The position numbers were made by a program, and so were the translations under genes. The notes below the pieces were generated by a model. The model had not been told where the DNA came from and did no database searches. It saw only the letters and a list, made by a program, of their open reading frames with translations. A stretch of DNA of 64,000 nt from CAIWHR01 sp963773195 (GTDB lineage: Bacteria > Pseudomonadota > Gammaproteobacteria > Burkholderiales > Casimicrobiaceae): NCBI GenBank assembly GCA_963773195.1, contig CAVZAE010000003.1:1-64000 (forward strand), given 5' to 3'. Below are positions 46,238 through 56,421 of the stretch, one piece after another. Position 1 is the stretch's first letter. The number at the start of each line of letters is the position of its first letter.

Positions 46238-46663
46238 ATGAGGCTCGATATTGCCCGGATGTTCGTAGCATTCTCGATCTGCGCAGTTGCAGTGTCCGCC
46301 GCAGCCAACGAAGACGCCGACTATCCACAACGCTTGGCTGCGCTCGTCAATCAATACCGCGTAAGCCACCGGCTTCCAGCCCTAATAGTCGACACGACAG
46401 TTGCCGGCCTTGCCCGTGAGCATAGCGCGGCGATGGCGAAGGCAGGACAGTTGAATCACGACGACTTCCCCTCTCGTGTGCGGCGATCGGGAAATGCCAT
46501 GTGCGTTGAAAACGTCGGCTGGAACTACCGTTCGCCGGAGGGCCAGTTCGATAGTTGGCGCGCGTCGCCTGGACACAACGGCAACATGCTCGATCCGCGG
46601 GTCGATCGTATGGGCGTTGGTACCGTCGCGGACTATGTAACGATGATCGCCTGCGGCAAGTAA
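46238..46663 (+). CDS. CAP (SCP/PR-1) domain secreted protein
   Basis: Protein of 141 residues with a signal peptide (residues 1-23, 'FVAFSICAVAVSAAAN'). The CAP core is visible: 'LVNQYRVSHRLPAL', 'REHSAAMAKAGQLNHD' (His), 'CVENVGWNY' (Glu) and 'SWRASPGHNGNMLDPRVDRMGVG' (in part 'SPGHNGNML', second His). Bacterial CAP proteins have no agreed function. An upstream in-frame Met (46196) exists, but the ATG at 46238 begins directly with a good signal peptide. Confidence 0.8.
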   Translation: MRLDIARMFVAFSICAVAVSAAANEDADYPQRLAALVNQYRVSHRLPALIVDTTVAGLAREHSAAMAKAGQLNHDDFPSRVRRSGNAMCVENVGWNYRSPEGQFDSWRASPGHNGNMLDPRVDRMGVGTVADYVTMIACGK

Positions 46664-46941
46664 ACCCCCGCCGGTTCGTGGGTCACCGCTTTGGCAGTAC
46701 TTCCAGTGAATGAAGGACTGGTATTGAGCGTGAATTGCTAAGTCCGTTCTTGGCCCAGCTGCTTCCGACCCAACTCGGACAGTCGAGGCTCTCTGAAGCA
46801 CCCGTTCAACAACAACGATTCAAGCTAGGAAATTATAGATGTGGTTGATTATGGACCAAGCTCAGCCGCGCCGTTTTGCGGCGTCGGCTGCAGCGATTGG
46901 TTAGGCCACAAGCTGTCCGGTAAAGACCAGCAAAGCTTCGA

Positions 46942-47256
46942 TTACTTCGTTCTCGGGTCGTCCGCCGGATTGACATAATTGACCGCCCACGGTCCAACGC
47001 CATGAGCCTGAATTATCGTTTCTTCTTTCGTCCAAGCGAAATGGTCGGTCTTGGGCTGCATGATGGCGACGCTACCTGCCGATAGTGGCGTGGTTTTCGA
47101 CTGATCAAGCTTGTCTCCTGTGCTCATGTTGAAGGTGCCAGAAATCACCGTGACATCCTCAATGGCAGGATGCCAGTGGGCGGGGACTTTATAGTCGGCA
47201 GGAAGCTTGAGGCGGACGGTAAATGGCACCGCCTCGTTCATCGGGCCTTCGATCAC
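46942..47256 (-). pseudogene. Cupin-domain protein, probably 5'-truncated
   Basis: About 104 residues. Metal-binding residues are in 'PAHWHPAIEDVTVISG' and 'PKTDHFAW', and 'GTFNMSTGDKLDQ' matches periplasmic cupins of about 160 residues that start with a signal peptide. Here the reading frame continues upstream for only 26 codons to a stop, with no signal sequence and only a GTG for a start. I infer that the 5' end has been lost or altered. The spacers on either side (46664-46941 and 47257-47480) carry no gene I recognise. Confidence 0.6.
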
Positions 47257-47480
47257 GGCGATTTTCGCGCCCGACCCGGTGCTGCCACCTGTCGTGCTCT
47301 TAAACAGCAGACGCTCGCGGATTTCGCTGATCGACTACGAGCGGTGACTCGCCGACAGATTCCCGAATCAGGTCGTCGGCCCACGTCGTCCTGTTTCGCC
47401 CCGCGGCGAGTCCGGAGTCTTCGATCTATGCCAAATCAAGTCGACGTCAGACTCCGCACCACCACAAACCCTCGTGGGCG

Positions 47481-48023
47481 CTACTTGGCAATCCAGTACT
47501 CAATTTCCGTTTGCGTCTCGTTGAAGCCCGCTTTGCCGTCGGACGCGCCCATTGACCGTACCAACCCCTTCATGGCGGCGAATTTTCCGGTGCCGCCCCG
47601 GATTTGCCCAACGGCTACGGTGGTGCGTTTGCCCGCCGCATCGGCCTGACCCATCGTGCTCGAATGGCTGTAGAACTGGTCGCCGTTTTCGAGCACGTAG
47701 AGCGTGTAGTTGGTGCTAAGGCCGTTGCTGTTGATGTAGTCGGCGTAGCCACGGGTCCACGTCTCCTTGAGCTTGACGCCATTGATTACGGGCGCATTGC
47801 TCGGAAATGTGCGGTGAATTTCGAACAGCGTCAATTGATGGCCCAGTTCGTCACCCACATCGATGGTATTTCGTTGCGTGTATTTGGAGTTTTCGGCGGT
47901 CACTTTGTAGGAGATTTTCTGTTTCTCCTGTGCCCATGCGCTCGGTGGGGCGCACACCATGAGCGCCGCAGCGCAACCAATCGCTGAATGAATAATTCCG
48001 ACCCTGAATCCGGCTGCTTGCAT
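47481..48023 (-). CDS. Secreted protein of unknown function
   Basis: Protein of 180 residues with a signal peptide (positive start, hydrophobic 'SAIGCAAALMVCA', cleavage near 'SAWAQ'). The mature part is beta-rich with regular polar/hydrophobic alternation ('ISYKVTAENSKYTQ', 'YTLYVLENGDQFYS', 'VAVGQIRGGTGKFAAMKG'). The pattern 'GGTGKF..MKG' recalls dirigent/allene-oxide-cyclase-like barrels, but I cannot confirm that. No neighbour explains its role. Confidence 0.7.
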   Translation of the reverse strand: MQAAGFRVGIIHSAIGCAAALMVCAPPSAWAQEKQKISYKVTAENSKYTQRNTIDVGDELGHQLTLFEIHRTFPSNAPVINGVKLKETWTRGYADYINSNGLSTNYTLYVLENGDQFYSHSSTMGQADAAGKRTTVAVGQIRGGTGKFAAMKGLVRSMGASDGKAGFNETQTEIEYWIAK

Positions 48024-48747
48024 GATCCGTCTCCGTTCGGTTTGTGAAAGCGCAGGTCCCAGAGAGAGCGGCGCCGTTTGACGGGGGGCACAGAATGTGC
48101 AAGAAAGGATGGACCCGTCAGCCGAAAATGAAACCGACGGTTTCTACTTCGCCGTCGTTGCCGGAGTTGTCGTGTCCATGTGGTGCTCGGATTGGATGGT
48201 GGGTTTCGCTCGCTGTTTTGCTAATCCTTCAATTGGAGCAAAGATCGAGGATTTAATCCCGAATCAACCGATAGATAATTGCCGATCCGGGCATACTACG
48301 CCTCAAAGCAGGCCCCTTGTCGCCGGGCGTTGGCCTCAAAAGCCGGTCGACCGTCCGCTATGGGGCCAAGTGCGCTACGACCGCAACTGGCCGATAGCAG
48401 ACAATCACGAACGACCGCTTTGACCTTGAGCAGACGGTTGGACGCTTGACAACAGCCGTTCTACCCGACAGTCAGTTGACCCGGTCACCGTCTGATCCAG
48501 CGGCCATCCGCAACCTCCGCGCGCTCATTGCAAAGTAGGGCGGCGAGCGCGCCGGGCCAACGAAGAGCACGGCTCCCGGCTTCGAAGGACCAGGGTGCCG
48601 ATCTCATCTACAATTCCTCGGGCTCCGGGGTATTGAAGTGTTGAAAACTGCTCGTTCTTGTAGACTAGCCGGCCGGCTTGACCGTTGATCTGACTGGGAT
48701 TTTCTCACTACCACGCGGTAATCGCGCTTTACGACCCCTCGCCGGGC
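48024..48747. other. 724-base intergenic region upstream of purL
   Basis: Holds repeat copy F (48371-48440). Outside it I find no gene with support. The stretch 48100-48420 has an open frame of about 109 codons, but its last third is simply the repeat translated. The purL promoter should be near the right end, but no clear -35/-10 pair stands out. Confidence 0.45.
48371..48440 (+). repeat. Dispersed intergenic repeat, copy F
   Basis: 'tgcgctacgaccgcaactgg' is followed by 'ccgatagcag', 'gaacgaccgctttgacc' and 'gagcagacggttgg'. It is slightly degraded in the middle compared with copy D. Confidence 0.65.
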
Positions 48748-51700
48748 ATGCCGTCCCTCCTTACGCTGCGCGGGCGCCGCGCGCTTTCGCCGTTTCGCAT
48801 CGACAAGCTCAAGTCTGCGTTCGCGGTCGCCCGTCCCGACCGTACTCTCGGCAATATCGCCGCCACCTATTGGCACTTCGTCGAGCCCGCCAGAGAGCTG
48901 ACCGCTGCAGAGCGGGTGACGCTCGAGCGAATCCTTACCTATGGCCCGCATGACGAAGCCGCGGCGGACGAGGGCGAATTCGTTCGTCGTCGCCCCGCGT
49001 CCCGGCACGATTTCGCCGTGGTCGTCGAAGGCGACCGACATCGCGCGCAATTGCGGCCTCGACGCGGTGAAACGCATCGAGCGCGGGATCGGATACCGGA
49101 TTGCCGGGGCACTCGATGAGGCCGCCCGCGCCGCGCTGCTGCCCCTGCTGCACGATCGGATGACCGAGACCGTGTTCGATTCGCTCGACCGTGCCTCGGC
49201 GTTGTTCGAGCACGTTGCGCCGAAGCCGCTGACGACGATTCCGCTCCTCGCCGAAGGGCGTGGTGCAATTGAGCGCGCCAACGGCGAGCTCGGACTCGCA
49301 CTCGCCCCCGACGAGATCGACTACCTCGACGCAAGCTTCCGCCGCGCCGGCCGCGATCCGACGGACGTCGAGCTCATGATGTTCGCACAGGCCAATTCGG
49401 AGCACTGCCGACACAAGATCTTCAACGCCGAATGGATCGTCGACGGTCAGCGGCAGGACAAGAGCCTGTTCGCGATGATCCGGCACACACACGACGCGAA
49501 TCCGCAGGGCACGGTCGTTGCCTATGCCGACAACGCCGCGGTGATCGAAGGCGCGACGGTTCGACGTTTCCATCCCAACGGCGATGGGCGCTACGAGGGC
49601 CATGTCGCGCCGACGCACATCCTGATGAAGGTCGAGACGCACAATCATCCGACCGCGATCGCGCCGTTTCCGGGTGCGGCGACCGGCTCGGGCGGCGAGA
49701 TCCGCGACGAAGGTGCGACGGGCATCGGTGCGAAGCCCAAGGCGGGCCTCACGGGATTCACGGTGTCGGACCTGCGCGTACCGTCGCTGCCGCAACCCTG
49801 GGAATCGACTTACGGCAAACCCGATCGCATCGCCTCGGCCCTGTCAATCATGCTCGAGGGTCCCATCGGCGGCGCGTCGTTCAACAACGAATTCGGCCGG
49901 CCGAACATTCTCGGCTATTTCCGGACGTTCGAGCAGGTCGTGGCCGGCGAGGCGCGCGGTTACCACAAGCCGATCATGATCGCCGGTGGCATCGGCAATA
50001 TCGCCGCCGCGCACGCGCACAAGGAACCCATTCCCGACGGCGCGCTCCTGATCCAGCTCGGTGGACCCGGAATGCTGATCGGAATCGGCGGCGGCGCCGC
50101 GTCGTCGATGGCGACGGGCGCGAATACCGCCGATCTCGATTTCGATTCCGTGCAGCGTGGCAACGCGGAGATCCAGCGGCGCGCACAGGAGGTCGTCGAC
50201 CGGTGCTGGCAACTCGGCGCGGCGAATCCGATTCTGTCGATTCACGACGTCGGCGCAGGTGGCTTGTCGAATGCGTTCCCGGAACTCGTCCACGGGGGTG
50301 GCGCGGGGGCGCGCCTCGATTTGCGCGCCGTCCCCTCCGAAGAGCCGGGGATGGCGCCGCGCGAAATCTGGTGCAACGAAGCACAGGAACGCTACGTCCT
50401 CGCGATCCGGCCGGATGACCTGCCGCGCTTCCGGGCCCTATGCGAGCGGGAGCGCTGCCCGTTCGCCGTGGTCGGGCGCGCATCAGCCCGGCATCGACTC
50501 GTCGTCGCGGATCCGCACTTCGGCAACGACCCGGTCGACATGGACCTCGACGTCCTCCTCGGGAAGCCGCCGCGAATGGTGCGCGATGTCGCCCACCGCG
50601 CCCGCACACTTCCTCCACTCGATCTGAAACAGGTGTCGATCAAGGACGCGGCGTATCGCGTGCTGCAGGTGCCTTCCGTCGCCGACAAGACATTTCTCGT
50701 GTCGATTGGTGATCGCACCGTCGGCGGCCTCATCGCGCGTGATCCGATGGTGGGCCCGTGGCAGGTGCCGGTCGCCGACGTCGCGGTCACGCTGATGGCG
50801 TTCGATGGCTACGCCGGCGAAGCGATGGCGATGGGCGAGCGGACGCCGCTCGCGCTGATCGACGCACCGGCTTCGGGCCGGATGGCGGTAGGCGAGGCGA
50901 TCACGAACATCGCTGCCGCCGGCATCGCGAAGCTGTCCGACGTCAAGCTCTCTGCGAATTGGATGGCGCCCGCGGGGCACCCCGGCGAGGACGCGGCGCT
51001 CTACGACACGGTGCGCGCCGTCGCGATGGAGCTCTGCCCCGCGCTGGGCATCAGTATCCCCGTCGGCAAGGATTCGATGTCGATGCGGACGACATGGAAC
51101 GACGGCGGCGCCGACAAGGCCGTCACCGCGCCGCTGTCGCTCATCGTGTCGGCGTTCGCGCCGGTGCCCGACGCGCGCCGCGTGCTGACGCCATTGCTCG
51201 CGCTCGACGCGGGCGGCACGACGCTCCTGTGGATCGACCTTTCGGCGGGCCGGATGCGGCTCGGCGGCTCGGCGCTTGCGCAGGCCTACGCGCAGCTTGG
51301 GAGCGAGAGCCCGAATGTCGACGATTCAGCGCGCCTCGCCGCGTTCTTCGAGACGATCCAGCTGTTGCAACGCGATGATGTGCTCCTCGCGTACCACGAC
51401 ATTGGCGACGGCGGGCTGTTTGCGACGCTCTGCGAGATGGCGTTCGCGTCGCGCTCGGGGCTCGCGATCGAGCTGCCCAGGGAAATCGGCGCGCTGCCGG
51501 CGCTCTTCGCCGAGGAGCTGGGTGCGGTGGTGCAGGTGCGCGAGCGCGACGTGCCGGTGGTCGGGGCACGCTTCGCGGCAGCGGGTATTGCGGTACGCGC
51601 GGTAGGCAGCCCGACCGCAGATGCACGCATTCGCATCGAACACGCCAGTACCCCGGTGCTGGACGAGGCGCGCGCTGACCTGCATCGTGCATGGTCGGCG

Positions 51701-52621
51701 ACGACACACGCGCTGCAGCGGTTGCGCGACAACCCGACCGATGCGGACCAGGAATACGAGCGGATCGCGGACGATCGAGATAAAGGCCTAGCGCCCCTCT
51801 TGACCTTCGACCCGGCGGAAGACATCGCTGCGCCGTTCATCGCGCGCGGCGCTCGACCGACGGTCGCCGTGCTGCGCGAGCAGGGCGTCAACGGTCACGT
51901 CGAGATGGCCGCGGCGTTCGATCGCGCCGGCTTCGACGCGTTCGACGTCCATATGAGCGACATCATCGCCGGTCGCCGCCGCCTCGCGGGTTTCGCCGGC
52001 ATCGTCGCGTGCGGCGGGTTCTCCTATGGCGACGTGCTCGGCGCCGGCGAGGGCTGGGCCAAGTCGATCCTCTTCAACGCGCGCGCGCGCGACGAGTTCG
52101 CCACGTTCTTCGCGCGCAGCACGACGTTCGCGCTCGGCGTCTGCAACGGCTGTCAGATGATGAGCAACCTCCATGAGTTGATCCCTGGCACCGCGCACTG
52201 GCCGCATTTCGTCCGCAACCGTTCGGAACAGTTCGAGGCGCGGTTCGTGCTGCTCGAGGTGCTGCGTTCGCCCTCGCTGTTCTTCCGCGGCATGGAAGGG
52301 AGCCGCATTCCGGTCGCGACGGCGCACGGCGAGGGTTATGCCGAGTTTCGTGATGCGGCGCAACTCGCCGCCGCACAGCCGCACGTCGCGCTGCGGTTTG
52401 TCGATAACGCCGGCCGGGCGACCGAGCGTTACCCGTACAATGTCAACGGCTCGCCGCAGGGCATCACCGGCCTCACGACGGCCGACGGTCGCTTCACGAT
52501 CCTGATGCCGCATCCCGAGCGCGGCTTCCGTTCGGTCCAGATGTCGTGGCACCCGAGGACGTGGGGCGAGGACTCGCCATGGATGCGGATGTTCAGGAAT
52601 GCCCGCGTGGCCGTCGGCTAG
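48748..52621 (+). CDS. purL: Phosphoribosylformylglycinamidine synthase PurL (one frameshift)
   Basis: Fourth step of purine synthesis: FGAR + glutamine + ATP to FGAM. Large single-chain form; 1,290 residues after correction, a normal length. N-terminal part 'RGRRALSPFRIDKL', then 'FAQANSEHCRHKIFNAEW', 'KVETHNHPTAIAPFPGAATG', and the C-terminal glutaminase with 'GVCNGCQMMSNL' (nucleophile Cys) and 'PHPERGFR'. Near 48983-48984 the frame slips: 'ttcgttcgtc' needs one t fewer, which restores 'EGEFVVVAPRPGTISPW'. Because this gene is normally single-copy and essential for prototrophy, an assembly error is more likely than inactivation. Starts with ATG 48748. Confidence 0.92.
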
Positions 52622-52646
52622 GTCGGCGCGGCATCGGAGAAACGTG

Positions 52647-53264
52647 ATGACGCTGACCGTGTATTCGATCGACGGCGTGACGCCGGTCGTCGATCCGACC
52701 GCCTACGTGCATCCGTCCGCCGTCCTGATCGGCGACGTGATCGTCGGTCCCGGCTGTTACATCGGGCCGTTCGCCTCGTTGCGCGGCGACTTCGGCTGCG
52801 TCCGGGTCCACGCGGGGGCGAACCTGCAGGACTCCTGCATCATGCACGGTTTCCCGGGCATCGATACGGTGGTCGAGGAAGACGGACACATCGGGCACGC
52901 GGCCGTCCTGCACAGTTGCGTCATCAAGAAGGATGCGCTCGTCGGAATGAACGCCGTCGTCAACGACAACGCCGTGATCGGCGAAGGCGCGATCGTTGCG
53001 GCGATGGCATTCGTCAAGGCCGGCACCATCGTGCCGCCGCGCGCGCTCGTTGCGGGCATCCCGGCCCGCGTCGTGCGCACGATCACGGATCAGGAGCTCG
53101 AGTGGAAGCGCTCGGGAACCAAGTCCTACCAGGAGCTCACGCGGCGTTGCCTCGCCACGATGCAGCCGACCGCGCCGCTGACGGCCGCTGAACCCGGACG
53201 ACGCGCGTTCAAGTTCGACGAGATCATTCCGCTCCATAAATTCAAGGAGCGGAACGCCTCTTAG
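52647..53264 (+). CDS. Gamma-carbonic-anhydrase-like hexapeptide-repeat protein (PaaY/CaiE type)
   Basis: Protein of 205 residues with a left-handed beta-helix made of hexapeptide repeats ('VLIGDVIVGPGCYIGPFASL' in part, 'IGEGAIVAAMAFVKAG'). Three possible metal-binding His are in 'MHGFPG', 'GHIGHAAVLH'. The C-terminal segment 'DQELEWKRSGTKSYQELTRR' is PaaY-like. The family includes PaaY, a thioesterase of phenylacetate breakdown, and CaiE. No phenylacetate genes are near, so the substrate stays open. ATG 52647 is 23 bases after purL. Confidence 0.8.
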   Translation: MTLTVYSIDGVTPVVDPTAYVHPSAVLIGDVIVGPGCYIGPFASLRGDFGCVRVHAGANLQDSCIMHGFPGIDTVVEEDGHIGHAAVLHSCVIKKDALVGMNAVVNDNAVIGEGAIVAAMAFVKAGTIVPPRALVAGIPARVVRTITDQELEWKRSGTKSYQELTRRCLATMQPTAPLTAAEPGRRAFKFDEIIPLHKFKERNAS

Positions 53265-53267
53265 GCA

Positions 53268-54897
53268 TCAGAAGCCGGCGGCCTGCCCGTCGCGCCGCGG
53301 GTCCGACGCCGCGACGTAGCCGTCGCCGCTGCGGGCGATGACCTGGCCGGCGCCGAAGTCCATGTACGAGTCCGGGACCGACCTGAGCTCGTGGCCGAGC
53401 GCTGCCAATCCCGCCCGAAGCTCCGGCGCTGCGGCAGCCTCGAGCTCGATCGCGAGCCCGCCGTTGACCCTCCATCTCGGCGCGTCCAGCGCCGCTTGCG
53501 GGTTCATCCCGTAACAGAGCATCCGGACGAGCGTCTGCACGTGCCCCGGCGGCTGAATCGGGCCGCCCATGACGCCGAAAGCGGCGAGCGGCGCACCATC
53601 GCGCGTCAGAAAGCCGGGGATGATCGTGTGGAACGGGCGCTTGCCGCCTTCGATCTCGTTCGGATGACCGCGTTCGAGCGAGAAGCCGGCGCCGCGGTTC
53701 TGGAGACTGATTCCGGTGCCCGGCACGACCACACCCGACCCGAACCCCATGTAATTCGATTGGATGAGCGAGATCATCATGCCGGAGGCGTCCGCAGCGC
53801 AGAGGTACACGGTACCCCCCTTGGGCGGCTCGCCCGGGCCGTAGTCCTGCGCGCGCCGCGGATCGATCAGCCGTGCGCGTTGGGCGAGGTAGCCGGGATC
53901 GAGCAACGCCGCGGGCGTTGCATCCATCGATCGTGGATCCGCGACATAGCGGTAGGCGTCGGCAAACGCGAGCTTCATCGCCTCGATCTCGAGATGCTGG
54001 ACAGCCACGCTGTCGACGGGCATCGACGCCAGATCGAACGAGCGCAGCATGCCCAGCGCCATCTGCGCGGCGATCCCCTGGCCGTTTGGCGGGATCTCGT
54101 GGACCGTTGCGCCGGCGTAGTCGAGCGTCAGAGGTGTTACCCAGTCAACCGCGTGATCGGCGAAATCGGCGAGTGTGTGCGCCGCACCGTGCCGTTTCGC
54201 GTCGGCCACCATCGCCTCCGCGAGCTCGCCGCGATAGAACGCGTTGCCCTGCGTCGCGGCGATCTTTTCCAGCGTGGCCGCCATCGCGGGTGACGCAAAG
54301 GTCTCGCCCGGCAGCGGCGCGCGGCCGAGCGGCATGAAGTGCTCACCGAAGCCCAGATCGCGCGGCAGCACGGTCGTGGCGAGCGCCCATTTCTCGGCGA
54401 TGACCGGCGACACTGCGTAGCCATCGCGCGCGTAGCGGATCGCAGGTCCGAACAGATCGGCGAAGGGCAGGGCGCCGTAGCGCTGCGATAGTGCGGACCA
54501 GCCGGAGACAGCGCCGGGAACGGTCACCGCTTCCCAGCCCCGCTGCGGCATGCCGCTGGCGCCGGCATAGCGCGCCGCGGTTACCGTTTTGGGAGCCCGG
54601 CCGGACGCATTCAGGCCGGCCAGCGCGCTCCCATCCCAGACGATGGCAAAAAGATCGCTGCCGATCCCGTTGCTGCAGGGCTCGAGCACGGTCAGGGCGA
54701 TGGCGGTCGCGAGCGCAGCATCGATGGCATTGCCGCCGCGCTGGAGCATCGCCATGCCCGCCTGCGTCGCGAGCGGTTGCGAGGTCGCGACCGCGTTGCG
54801 CGCGAAGATCGGCTGGCGGCGGCTGGCATAGGGCAGCGCCCAGTCGAAACGGAGCGATTGCGCGGCGTGCGGCGTCCAGGTTGTCGCGTGCAGTCAT
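53268..54897 (-). CDS. Gamma-glutamyltransferase family protein (start frameshifted)
   Basis: Ntn-hydrolase of about 542 residues that should cleave gamma-glutamyl bonds. The chain is cut by autocleavage before a Thr; here 'PPKGGTVYLCAADASG' is the expected site, and 'SNGIGSDLFAIVWDG', 'PPNGQGIAAQMALGML' and 'GMNPQAALDAPRW' are typical of the YwrD-like branch. The family's N-terminal segment ('FDWALPYASRRQPIFARN') has no in-frame start codon. Deleting one base at 54894 joins it to the ATG at 54897; otherwise a rare CTG at 54893 would be needed. No signal peptide, so a cytoplasmic enzyme. Followed closely on the same strand by nothing; tctA lies upstream. Confidence 0.82.
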
Positions 54898-54906
54898 TGG
54901 ATCAGC

Positions 54907-56412
54907 CTAGTCGGTTTCCTGGAATGCCTCGTCGCGCTTCTTCCTGAAAGCCGGGGCCACGATCAGCAGCAGCAGCAATCCTGCCATGATCAGCATGGCC
55001 AGCGAAAGTGGGCGGGTGAAGAAGACGGTGGGATCGCCGCGGGAGAGCAGCATCGCACGCCGGAGATTCTCCTCCATCATCGGTCCCAGCACAAAGCCCA
55101 GCAGGAGCGGCGCGGGCTCGCACTCGAGCTTCAGGAAAACCACGCCCAGCAGTCCGAAGGCGGCCGTCTGACTCACGTCGAAGCTCGCGTTGTTGATCGA
55201 GTACACGCCGATGCCGCAGAACAGCAAAATCGCCGGATAGAGGATCCGGTACGGCACTTTGAGGAGCTTGATCCACATTCCGATCAGCGGAAGATTCAGC
55301 ACGACGAGCATCAGGTTGCCGACCCACATCGACGCGATCAGGCCCCAGAACAGCGGCGGGTTGCTCGTCATCACCTGCGGCCCGGGCTGGATGTTGTGGA
55401 TCGTCATCGCGCCGACCATCAGCGCCATCACGGCGTTCTCGGGGATGCCCAATGTGAGCAGCGGGATGAACGACGTTTGCGCACCCGCGTTGTTCGCGGA
55501 CTCCGGTCCGGCGACCCCCTGGATGGCACCGGTGCCGAACTCGGCCGGGTTCTTCGCGACCTTCTTCTCGAGGGCGTAGGACGCGAACGACGCAAGCATC
55601 GCTCCGCCGCCGGGCAGAAGCCCCAGGATCGAGCCCAGCGCGGTGCCGCGCAACGACGCTGGCCATGCGACCTTGAACTGGGCCTTCGTGGGCCAGAGGC
55701 CACGGACCTTGCTCGTGACGAGCTCGCGCTTTTCCGTGCTCTCCAGATTGCTGACGATCTCCGCGAACCCGAAGAGGCCCATCGCGACGCTCACGACGCC
55801 GAGGCCGTCGGTAAGCTCAGGCACCCCGAAGGCGAAACGGGCGACGCCCGAGTTGACGTCGGTGCCGACGAGCCCGAGCAGCAGGCCGAGGACGATCATC
55901 GCGATCGCCTTGAGCACCGATCCATGCGCCAGCACGACTGCGCCGATCAGTCCGAGCACCATCAGCGAGAAATATTCAGCCGGCCCGAACTTGAGCGCAA
56001 ACTCGGACAGCGGGATCGCCACGGTGGCGACGAAGATCGTAGCGACCGTTCCGGCGAAGAAGGAGCCCAGCGCCGCGATCGAAAGCGCGGCGCCGGCCTG
56101 CCCCTTGCGTGCCATTTGGTATCCGTCGAGGCACGTCACGGCCGACGAGGTCTCGCCTGGCATGTTGAGAAGGATCGACGTCGTCGAGCCGCCATATTGC
56201 GCGCCGTAGTAGATGCCGGCGAGCATGATCAGCGCGGAGACAGGCTGCAGCGCGTAGGTCGTCGGTAACAGCATCGCGATCGTCGCCACCGGCCCAATCC
56301 CCGGTAGGACGCCGATCAGCGTGCCCAGGAGCGCGCCGATCAGCGCGTAGAGAAGGTTGATACCCTGCGTCGCGACGCTGAACCCGAGGCCGAGATGGTG
56401 AAGGAGCTCCAC
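54907..56412 (-). CDS. tctA: Tripartite tricarboxylate transporter, large permease TctA
   Basis: Inner-membrane protein of 501 residues with about eleven hydrophobic segments. TctA hallmarks are 'GVLPGIGPVATIAMLLPTTY' (in part 'LPGIGPVATIAMLLP'), 'GIYYGAQYGGSTTSILLNMP' and the second repeat 'GLLPGGGAMLASFASYALEK'. It works with a small permease and a periplasmic receptor to import tricarboxylates or other carboxylates using a cation gradient. The tctB gene is just upstream (nine bases). No tctC receptor gene is adjacent. Confidence 0.93.
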   Translation of the reverse strand: MELLHHLGLGFSVATQGINLLYALIGALLGTLIGVLPGIGPVATIAMLLPTTYALQPVSALIMLAGIYYGAQYGGSTTSILLNMPGETSSAVTCLDGYQMARKGQAGAALSIAALGSFFAGTVATIFVATVAIPLSEFALKFGPAEYFSLMVLGLIGAVVLAHGSVLKAIAMIVLGLLLGLVGTDVNSGVARFAFGVPELTDGLGVVSVAMGLFGFAEIVSNLESTEKRELVTSKVRGLWPTKAQFKVAWPASLRGTALGSILGLLPGGGAMLASFASYALEKKVAKNPAEFGTGAIQGVAGPESANNAGAQTSFIPLLTLGIPENAVMALMVGAMTIHNIQPGPQVMTSNPPLFWGLIASMWVGNLMLVVLNLPLIGMWIKLLKVPYRILYPAILLFCGIGVYSINNASFDVSQTAAFGLLGVVFLKLECEPAPLLLGFVLGPMMEENLRRAMLLSRGDPTVFFTRPLSLAMLIMAGLLLLLIVAPAFRKKRDEAFQETD

Positions 56413-56421
56413 GATCGACGC

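Noticed and set aside
48097..48423. A 108-codon frame upstream of purL
   Set aside because: Its C-terminal third is the translated dispersed repeat, and no start signal is evident.
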